Part shown: in pieces, positions 11,811 through 20,434 of the stretch
Layout: each line of letters opens with the position of its first letter
How positions within the stretch are numbered: position 1 is the first letter of the stretch
Source: Antedon mediterranea
Lineage: Eukaryota > Echinodermata > Crinoidea > Comatulida > Antedonidae
NCBI RefSeq assembly: GCF_964355755.1
Contig: NC_092672.1
Location: 6,076,001 to 6,140,000 of the forward strand
Length of the DNA: 64,000 bases
Direction of reading: 5' to 3'
Translations under genes and position numbers: made by a program
Notes under the pieces: model-generated
What the model was told of the DNA's origin: nothing
Seen by the model: the letters and a program-made list of their open reading frames with translations, nothing else
The model's database searches: none

Positions 11811-12794
11811 TTACATACTATTTTCAAGGATTTCACTAAAAGCTAAAATTGTGTCATGATCTGCTTCTGTTATGACCTTAAGCAGGTGTTTCTTTCCACA
11901 TTTATTTTCATCATTACCTGTCTCTGCATCTTTTGCTTTCTCTAAATCTGTTGCTGCCTGAAGGAGGACATCAGGCAGATGTAGTTTTTTACAAACACTT
12001 TCTGTTGGTTTTTCTTGGGACGTTTTGATATGTTTAAATTCATCTAGATTCAGGTCTGAAATCAATTTAAGCAGGTGGCGTTGGTCATATGCTAATTTAA
12101 TATCCATCTTTGGGACTGTAACTTTTAGCATTTTGTTAACATCTAATGAATTCAATGTTACTTTCAATTCATCTGAAGATGAGACGATAAAATAATCCAA
12201 ATTCTTTTTGCCCTTACGACATCCTTTTGGATCTGTAGCTGCTACTACAAAATCTTTGCTATCTTTCAACCAATCTTGTGCTTCATCTGAAGTAATGTTG
12301 AAATTGCCACCAATTACTAAATGGTCTGCAGGTTGTTTGTTTTTCTTGGCAAATTCCATGAGCTGTACAAAATCTGATTTTTTCATATCATTACTTGGAG
12401 AATTCTGTCGACCATGCCATGATATTGCTATTATAGTATGATCGATTTTTGACGTTACCTTTTGCGCACACATACGGTCTTTTATTCCATCAGGAACTTC
12501 ATTCATTTGTTCAATTGCTTCTTTAGTTGCAAGTGTTTTTTTTACAAATATGCTTTTGAATGAACGAGGAATATTTGTATTGAACTGATCATTGTGGGTA
12601 TCGTTAAACTGATCACGAAAGTTTTCATTTGGTACTTGCTGCAAAAACAATATATCTGAATTTTTTAACATATCGTTTTCTAAAGCCTTTTTACCTAGTT
12701 TCGCTATTTGACACACATCAAAAGTAGTCATATTTAGAATTTTTTCATCAATTTTAAATGTAGCATATACAGGATTGTGATTAAAATAGCCCAT
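11811..12794 (-). CDS. Intronless EEP-fold-like protein with altered catalytic residues
   Basis: The 327-codon frame has its ATG at 12792-12794, closely after an in-frame stop, so the start is well bounded. The order of motifs fits the endonuclease/exonuclease/phosphatase (DNase I-like) fold: a strand ending TTFDV (~23-27), SDILFLQQV (~46-54) where the family usually has LQEV, SWHGRQN (~125-131), VIGGNFNI (~160-167) where GDFN is usual, NLDYFIVSS (~198-206) and YDQRHLLKLI (~236-245) where SDH is usual. The metal-binding Glu and Asp positions therefore read Gln and Asn. The 80-residue lysine-rich C-terminal tail is unrecognised. No signal peptide or membrane segment is seen. It may be a non-catalytic relative or a decaying retrocopy, although the frame is fully open. 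Family assignment is by motif pattern only. Confidence 0.7.
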   Translation of the reverse strand: MGYFNHNPVYATFKIDEKILNMTTFDVCQIAKLGKKALENDMLKNSDILFLQQVPNENFRDQFNDTHNDQFNTNIPRSFKSIFVKKTLATKEAIEQMNEVPDGIKDRMCAQKVTSKIDHTIIAISWHGRQNSPSNDMKKSDFVQLMEFAKKNKQPADHLVIGGNFNITSDEAQDWLKDSKDFVVAATDPKGCRKGKKNLDYFIVSSSDELKVTLNSLDVNKMLKVTVPKMDIKLAYDQRHLLKLISDLNLDEFKHIKTSQEKPTESVCKKLHLPDVLLQAATDLEKAKDAETGNDENKCGKKHLLKVITEADHDTILAFSEILENSM

Positions 12795-12928
12795 TATTTC
12801 AGGTACAGTATAATAAAAAGAAATTACAGTAATACTTTAGTAATCAATAAAATTATTATTTAATAATTATTATAAAAGAAATATATAATATAATTCAATA
12901 ATTATATATGAGAACAATAATACAGTAG

Positions 12929-13021
12929 TTAATTGTGAGTAGAATGTTCCCCTTTAATTTTTTCAAGTTCTAGTGCCAATTGTTTTTCATCCACTAAAGT
13001 GTATTGTAGACGGTCTACGTG
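12929..13021 (-). other. Exon-like 30-codon C-terminal coding segment
   Basis: After a possible AG acceptor (GGCAG at 13022-13026) the - strand reads HVDRLQYTLVDEKQLALELE and ten more codons to a stop at 12929-12931. The composition is charged and helical, unlike the random frames nearby. No upstream exon was found in the repeats that follow, so it may be a gene remnant, or chance. Confidence 0.2.
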
Positions 13022-13189
13022 CTGCCTTTGTTAACCAATTATTACTCTGAATGTCCAAAATCTAAAATAAAACAAACATACAACAGTGATGAAAGTTATA
13101 TGTATTGTATAGATACAAAAACAGTATATTTCAACTTTGTGCAATATATAAAAATTAATTTGAAATGATATGATGATGAAATCGGTCAG

Positions 13190-13510
13190 AATGAGAAAAA
13201 GTCGGCCCAACCGAGATTCGAACCCGAAACCCTCAACAGTGGCGGATCCAGAGCATCCCCCCCACTTATAAATCTGGACTAAAAAAAATTATCCTACCAT
13301 ATGGGGAAAAAACGTAAGAGTAAAGTACTTTCACTTTTGATTAAAACACATTATTTCAGCGCCGTTGCTGTCGACGACCTTATTGATATGGGTGTTTTGC
13401 TAATCGGTAAGAATGAGAAAAAGCCGGCCCAACCGAGATTCGAACCCAAAACCTTCTACAGTGGCGGATCCAGAGGCGCCCCCCCCCCCCCACCCCTATA
13501 AATCTGGACT
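13190..13510. repeat. Direct repeat pair with tRNA-like box, plus inverted copy at 13782-13870
   Basis: The segment AGTCGGCCCAACCGAGATTC...GTGGCGGATCCAGAG...TAAATCTGGACT occurs at about 13200-13290 and again at about 13420-13520. Its ATTCGAACCC core on the + strand is the complement of a tRNA B box (GGTTCGAAT). The intervening AAGAGTAAAGTACTTTCAC... block (13308-13400) recurs inverted at 13782-13870. These are repeat fragments, possibly SINE-derived. Confidence 0.6.
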
Positions 13511-14379
13511 TAAAAAAATTATGGGAAAAAGCATATTTTTTCCATAACCTTATGTTTTATATAGTTAGAAATCTAGAAATTTACAGACACGTAAGACGTA
13601 CACTCATTTGATGGTTATGACCCTTGTTGTTAATGTACTTATCAGTTTTAAATTACTTTCGACATATTTAGGCTATGTTATATATAAATATCGTGGTTTT
13701 AAACTCACCGCCATATTTTTTGTTACTGATATAAGGGGGTAAGGGAGCTGCGTGCACCCCAGGATCCACCTCTGTCATACCGCTTAGCAAAACATCCATA
13801 ACAATAAGATCGGCGACAACACCGGCGCTAAACAATGTGTTTTAATCAAAAGTGAAAGTACTTTACTCTTATTAGTCCGGCAGCCAAGGGGTTTAACCTT
13901 GCAATGTTTTCTATAGTTTTTTTTTATTCTCAATACCATCAGAATGAAGAATTTTGTTAAAAAGAAGTCTCCTGCACATCTACAGTTAGAGGTCAATCTT
14001 GTGACCAAGTTATACGATTTATGTTAACAAGAATTAGAGATACACTTGACACAAAATTCAGGGAAAGAAAGAAGAATAAGATAGAAAAAAAAAATCATGA
14101 CAATAACAAGGGGTTGTTCGCCAAGTGCGGCAACACTAGCCCTTCATCAGTGCAAGTGAATATACATTTCTTAATAGCGATTTATTTTATCCTAAAATCA
14201 GATTACTAACTTGATCATTCCATTATTAATCAGAGGTTTTACTATTACTTTAAAGTACAGTATCTAATTAAGAGAATTGGATATGTTTTAAGAATGAAGT
14301 ATATGTAAAGGGTTCACTTTACAAAAGATAAATGTAAATGTATAAAAGATCAAAATTGACACAGGGAAAATTTATTTAT

Positions 14380-15020
14380 TTTATTTATTTATTTATTTCA
14401 TAATCTCATTTAACAGCGGGAAACCCGCCCCTTACAGAATGGAATAAAATATATATATATATATATATATATCTTACAATACAAAGTTATACAATCTTAC
14501 TAATTTTATTACAAAAACAATTATAACTGTCAAAAAAGAATAGAAGTATCTTTAAATTATTAAAAAGAAGACAAATACGTGAGATAAATCCATTCTTGGT
14601 AACATTGACACAACAATACGGCACATAAAGAAGATTACATTTAGAATTACGAGTACGACAACCAACAGCTTTAACATGAAAGGAAAACAGGGAGATAAAA
14701 TTACAATTGAAACATGAATTCATACATTTATACAAAAATTGAAGATCAAACATGGAACGACGAGGGACAACAGAAGGGAGAGAGACAGATAAAGGAGGGC
14801 AGTGACAAGTAGAATACACAAAACGTACAAAACGATCTTGGACTCTTTGAAGATGGGTACTATGAGCAGACGAAAACGAATTAGACACAACACTACAGTA
14901 TTCAAGATGGGGACAGACAAGTGAAACATATAAATGAATTAAAGTATTAGAATTTTTAAAACACCAGCAATTACGACGAATCATGCCCAACATTCTAAAT
15001 CCCCGACATCCACAGCATTG
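14380..15020 (-). mobile_element. 5'-truncated non-LTR retrotransposon, 3' end
   Basis: Bases 14487-14993 on the - strand keep an open frame of 168 codons matching the C-terminal end of a Jockey/CR1-like reverse transcriptase: LGMIRRNCWCF, LVCPHLEYCSVV, LQRVQDRFVRF, RRSMFDLQFLYKCMNS and a FISRICLLFNNL-like tail. It is followed by a short 3' region with an (AT)n run and then an AAAT-type tail (14383-14400 on the + strand as TTTA repeats), the usual end of such elements. The 5' part is lost near 15020, typical of incomplete reverse transcription. Not functional. Confidence 0.8.
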
Positions 15021-15452
15021 GATCCAAAAGAGGGTTTAGAAATAATACAGGTACAGCCAATATCAAGTGAAAATTTGTTGCGAGAGAATTTGTGCTCTTA
15101 TTACATTACTGGAATGTCTAGTAAGAATTAATGAGGAAATTTCATATTAATTCAACTTGTGTTGTGTGATAACCTAAATTATTACAACAAAAATATTATT
15201 CTATATTATAACATGCTTCATTGTATTCTGGTATATTTTATTGGTTAATTACACATCACGTGTCATTGGGAATTTGCCCTATCTCACAGAAAAGTGATAT
15301 CTATATTAATTATATATAATTAATGTGCTCTGATGCACGTTCAGCTTCCTATAACATTTTGAGAATTTTTTGCATGCAGCATTGTTGAATGATCACATTT
15401 GGAAATCACGCCTAGCATTCGTCAATGATTTTCGATCGATAAATGGAATAAA

Positions 15453-15670
15453 ATTAGGTGTGTTATAAAACAAATAATTAATGTTTTATATTCGTTGAGT
15501 GCAGAGAATATTCCATTTGTTGAAAAATTGCTGCTCTATTTTCAACTAGGCTTGTGCCTGGTTAAAAATAGAGCAGTAAATTTTTCAATTTGTGAAATAT
15601 TCTCACCATCCAACTCATAAACATTCATTATTTGTATACTATAATACAATTTTAAAAATTACTCACCTAG
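15453..15670. mobile_element. Long imperfect palindrome, MITE-like
   Basis: The two halves pair around a short centre at about 15550-15560: CTGCTCTATTTTCAACTAGG faces CCTGGTTAAAAATAGAGCAG, and outward GTTGAAAAATT faces AATTTTTCAA, GAGAATATT faces AATATTCTC, and ACAAATAATTAATG faces CATTCATTATTTGT. No coding capacity. A single-stranded copy would fold end to end. Confidence 0.7.
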
Positions 15671-15954
15671 AACCAAATGATGTTATAATTTCTTTTCTCC
15701 AAAAAATTGTTATAATCTATGCAGTTTGGTGGTTCACAAGTAGATTGCAAGTATGTTCCCAAAACTAGAGCCAGCGATGTATTTATCATCTATGTAAACT
15801 CCTCCCCTCCCCAAAGTCCACAATCATTATGTAGTACTTTCCAATTACTATGCAGTGCATACCCAATCACTATCCAGTACACACCAATCATTGTGATTCA
15901 GATCAATTGTTAAGAATTACACCAATCAATATACAGTATCTATATATCAATTAT

Positions 15955-16110
15955 GGTTAATTCTGACATAGGCGAGCACAATGGAAAAACTTCGGTACAA
16001 ATATCTGCCTTGGATACCTACCTGATCTATCTCAGATGTACCGTGAAATGTAAATTTGATAACATTAGTTTTCACTATTACGATATTGTTCCATATTTCT
16101 ATCTTAGGAA
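15955..16110 (+). repeat. Dispersed direct repeat, copy 1 (second at 17325-17470)
   Basis: From TATGGTTAATTCTGACATAG through AACTTCGGTA and GATAACATTAGTTTTCA to ATTGTTCCAT, this stretch repeats at about 17325-17470 in the same orientation with a few substitutions and short gaps. Both copies are followed within ~150 bp by CCAGGGA-type hairpins. Function unknown. Confidence 0.75.
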
Positions 16111-16300
16111 GATATTATAAAGAGTTTTTAAAGAAAATTTCTGATTTAATCGGTAGATTTTCAACTCAATTTCAATTGTACGTGGGTCGAAGTAATTTCC
16201 GGGTTCATGATGAGTTCACCTTGCAACCAGGGAGGTGAAAAAATAATTTATACCTCCCTGTTGCAACAACCTAGTTTCAACTAAGTCAGCTGTTATTTTT

Positions 16301-16502
16301 CAGGCCTTGTCTTTTAAGGCGAGTGAGTGCGATCACTCACCGAACACACTCCTAAACTGCCGTTGAGGAGTGCGATTTACAACACACTTAAATTTGGTAA
16401 ACTTCTACATACGAAAATACAAACAGCACACCTACAGCACTCCTGAATGTATTGAGGAGTGCAATTTGTAGCACACCTATGATTTTCAAAAGACAAGGCC
16501 TG
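16301..16502. mobile_element. 202-bp MITE with CAGGCCTTGTCTTTT ends
   Basis: The left end CAGGCCTTGTCTTTTAAG and the right end TTTTCAAAAGACAAGGCCTG are inverted copies. ATTTTT flanks the element on both sides, which may be a 6-bp target duplication. Inside are two GAGGAGTGCGATTT-like motifs in mirror arrangement. Non-coding. Confidence 0.75.
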
Positions 16503-17254
16503 ATTTTTGTTTATTTTCGAAACAGACCGCGCGTGTGAAGGTACAGTATAGTTAAAAAAAAAAAATTATACTGCAAAATAATAATGATCAAATTAAATAT
16601 ACGCCATAATCGGAATATATTGTGGGGAATAGTATTATAAAATTACATATGGAGATCTGATGATAAGATATTTCGTTTAAAATCGAATGAAATCCCGATA
16701 GCCGAGTTTATTGAGTAAGCTGGCAGGATTAACTGTAGGCTATCTGTGTCCCGTTAGGACCGGGATGTCTGTCCATGTTGCAAGCCGTCTAAAACGTCTT
16801 CTTTCTTGGGCCGAAACGGCCTAGTCTGTCGCGGATGTTAGTTTCAAAAGATGTTTAAATTAAATAATGTAGTAATTATTATGATGGTATTTATTTGAAT
16901 AAAGTCTCCCCAATAAAACATCAGTTTGAATAATAATACCGCCCCCCCCCCCCCCCCCACCCAACCCAACCCAACTATCTAATAAGCTCCCATCCACATT
17001 TATACACACAATATTGTATTATATTTATAATAACACAATTATACTATTACTATACTACCCCACCTCCGCCCTATAAGAGCCCTACCAAACAATAAACACT
17101 ATACTTTAATGATGTTATTAATCATCTAAGACACTGTGAAACAGAGTAGGGTTACTTTTACGAATGTCAAGCATTTTCAATAATGGTAACCGACAGAAAA
17201 CGTACAAGGAGAACGTCCTTCTAAAACCTTTTTACCCGAGCCATTATCATTCCG

Positions 17255-17330
17255 AGAACCATCGTCTACACTTCCTAGAGGAGGAGCGAACGAAGCGAGC
17301 TCACCCTCTAGTCTATATATAAATTATGGT
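17255..17330 (+). repeat. Hairpin repeat, CCTAGAGG...CCCTCTAG, copy 1
   Basis: The segment reads CGAGAACCAT, then CTAGAGG-type and CCCTCTAG-type arms around a GCGAACGAAGCGAGC core, then TATATATAA. Related copies lie at 19550-19622 (+) and 42285-42352 (-). Confidence 0.55.
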
Positions 17331-17567
17331 TAATTCTGACATAGGCGAGCAAAATGGAAAAACTTCGGTATAAATCTCCGCCTTGATGTACCGCCTTGAT
17401 GTACCGCGAAACGTAGATTTGATAACATTAGTTTTCAGTACTACGCTATTGTTCCATTTTTGTGTTTTACAACGACAAAATTTAGCGTTACCTATCGAAA
17501 TTTGTGGATCACCAGGGAAGAGTTAAATTCGGGTCCGTCACTTCCTGCATAATGGCCGTTGGTTGCG

Positions 17568-17593
17568 CCAGGGAAGAGTTAACTCTTCCCTGG
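17568..17593. repeat. Perfect 26-bp palindrome
   Basis: CCAGGGAAGAGTT is followed directly by its exact complement AACTCTTCCCTGG, with no spacer, and GGTTGCGCC-like sequence flanks each side. It resembles the CCAGGGAG hairpins at 26384-26413 and 30428-30457. Confidence 0.8.
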
Positions 17594-17976
17594 TTGCGCC
17601 ATTCAATATTAAATACAAATATTTTAGTGGTTCAACTGATCGTGAACTAGGCCTACTGCAATTAATTTGTTTTAGATATTCAACTAATCAATTACATTGA
17701 TTAAATGTATTTACTTGAACTACAATTTGTTTTAGTAATTTAACTAGTATTGAAGGCCTTTACTCTCGTGAACTACAATGTGATTTTAGTGATTCAACTC
17801 AATCGTGAACTACAATTTATTTGTTTTAGATATTCAACTAATCAATTATGAAGGCCTTTACTTTACGTGTCAAATTTAGGTGCGATTCAATGTTACTATA
17901 GGAGGCTAATTGAACTAATTATATGCTATTTATTAATCATTTAATCAAATTTAGGTGGGATTCAATGTTACTATAG

Positions 17977-18835
17977 GGCCCCGTTTCTGCTGCCAAAAAT
18001 ATACCGTATATATACGGTATATTTTATATACGGTATATTTTTTGGCAGCAGAAATGGGTCTCATAAAAAATATACCGTATATATATGCGGTATATATACC
18101 GCATAAATATCCCCATCGTTTGTGGATATTATACGGTATATTCCAAAATATACCGTATATTTCGTACCCCGTTTCTGCTGCACTCAAAATATACCGTATA
18201 TGTGACCCGGCCCATGACACGAGGTCAAAAACTAACAGAGCGTGACGCGTTTGTTTGGTTTTTCTGCTGCATTGACACACACGTGTATAATAAGCAAGCA
18301 ACAGATCAAAATATCACTGTGGACTGGAGAAATAACTATTTTTGCAATTCAATTGTGGGGAGAAGCGAAGGTTGGGGGGAGACTACATGGCAACAGAAGA
18401 GATACCGAGATTTACAAAAGTATCTCAAATAAAATAAAAGCAGAATTTGTGGTAGACTTAATAACGCCAAAGTTATCGGCAAACGCCGTCCTCTTCTTTG
18501 CATAAATGTAGTCAATGCCCATTCTACATTTCTAGATTGTTTGTGCGATGTAAATTCGTTGCCACTTCTGATCATTAGATTTAAAATAGAAAGCAATGCT
18601 AAGACGTTTTGAGAAACCATCATTGTTTTGTTTTTGTCATGTAACCTCACTACACGAGACTCTATGTCAATCCATACTTCCGTCTCACAAAATGCATTTT
18701 GGGTATATGAAAGCCAACTTTTTTTACAGCCCACCCACGAAGTATGTGCAGCGGAAACGGTGCACGAATTTCATATACGGTATATATACGGTATATTTAT
18801 ACGGTATATTTGGGATTGGCAGCAGAAACAGGGCC
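17977..18835. mobile_element. Inverted-repeat element built from ATATACCGTATAT blocks
   Basis: The ends GGCCCCGTTTCTGCTGCC and GGCAGCAGAAACAGGGCC are inverted copies, flanked on both sides by TAG. Internal copies of the same end occur near 18045-18060 and 18165-18185, suggesting nested or multiplied ends. ATATACCGTATAT/ATACGGTATAT palindromes are scattered through the first 220 bp and the last 60 bp. The middle is unrecognised. Related ends occur at 37121-37470. Confidence 0.7.
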
Positions 18836-20434
18836 TAGGCGGCCTGGTAGGCCTACCAGGAAAACACCTTTACTGTTTATATTATCGATTATTTCTGTTG
18901 CTTGCTCTATTTATAATTATAAATGGTGTCTACTACGACCGATATATAAGTAGGCTACGAAAGTTGTTATTTGATCATTTTGTTCCAAAATTAACAAGAT
19001 GCTGTTGTCATGATATATTGCGATACAAATGTTAAAGCACCGCTCACTGTCACCCACTTTGATAAACTATGCTTTTGGTCTCTTGGTACGGTCACGTTAG
19101 AGACTGTTTCAGTGATTGATTTACCCCTATTAATGGTTTCCTCCTGTGTGTAACGTTCAGATAATATATATAATAATATATTAATATGTATATTATACAT
19201 ATACACTGTCCTTTACAATTATATTATTTGCATCTTGCGTTCTTATGATTAATAAATTAATAATTAAATGTGATCTAAAAAACGTAGGGAAGGTGTCTTT
19301 AAATCTATTGAGACATTCATACTACCTCATCAGAACGTTAATGGCATTTCACAACAGTCCCACATAGAATATCCACGTTACCTTATAACAAACTTACCCT
19401 ACCACAATATAATCTAATTTGCTATATTACCCTGGAAGCGATTTTTTTAGCATACCTAATTTATGGACCACCATGAAACATCACAAAATAAACATGCATT
19501 ACTCATCAGTCATATGCATAGGTGTCACCGAGGAGTTGGTCATGTTTGCGAGAACCATTCGAGAACACCCACTAGAGGGTGCGCGAGTGAGGCAAGCGAA
19601 CCATGTAGTATATATAAAGAATGTTTTGAGCTGAGCTGAAAATAGAATATTTCATCTTTCATCAAATAAAAGTATTGTACACATATAAGAGAATTTTCCA
19701 AAGCATATAGGAAAATAGTTTTGTGTATTCTTAGCAGACAGGTCTATTTTTAATTGGGTGACAGAACCAGATAGATGATGCTTCATTTGCCAAGTCATGC
19801 ATATATTGCTGGAGGGCTTTATAAGCGGCGGCACATTTGGTTCAATCCTCTCTTTTGTTTTAATTAAGGGTATGTTCAGACTGCAATTGGTTTTTGGTTG
19901 AATACAGTAATAATATTATATTTTTCCCATTTTTTTCTACGTGATTTATTTTATTTAAGCGGCAAAATGGCCTATTCAAAATCTGATTTTATTAATCTTC
20001 ATTTTTCATATTTTTGGGGGAGAATACATCTTTCAGTGATTTTGCAATTGCATTAAACAACTAGAACATTAAGTTTATTAACAAAATGACAACTATTGTA
20101 TGAAGTGTTTCTGTAAATATTATTATTGTTATTATTTAATGTACTGATGCATGCAGTGTTATATGCAATTAAAAATAATATGTTATAACTTTATTGTCCA
20201 TTACTTGCTTAGCAATAATGTAGTACTGTATTCACTCACTGTTTACATTTTATATAAAATATAGAATTTAAAGTAAAAAATCATGGCATGACATGTATTG
20301 TTTTTTTTGTGTTTCATAGTTGAGAAATATAAACAGCCAGCATATACATGTCTCATAATTTTACCGGGTGGTGTGGTGTCAGGACATTTTATTTTCAAAA
20401 ATAATTTATTTTTATATTAACTTATGTGTTTACT
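18836..20434. other. Repeat-bearing intergenic region downstream of HVCN1
   Basis: No coding exon is seen. It contains the hairpin repeat at 19550-19622 (CACTAGAGGGTGCGCGAG... CATGTAGTATATATAA) and, at about 19980-20034, an inverted fragment of the AAAGATGTATT MITE family (ends GAATACATCTTT). Confidence 0.5.

Noticed and set aside
17951-19035. Multiple overlapping frames rich in Tyr/Ile/Arg (YTVYIRY)
   Set aside because: Translations of the ATATACCGTATAT palindromes inside a transposable element.
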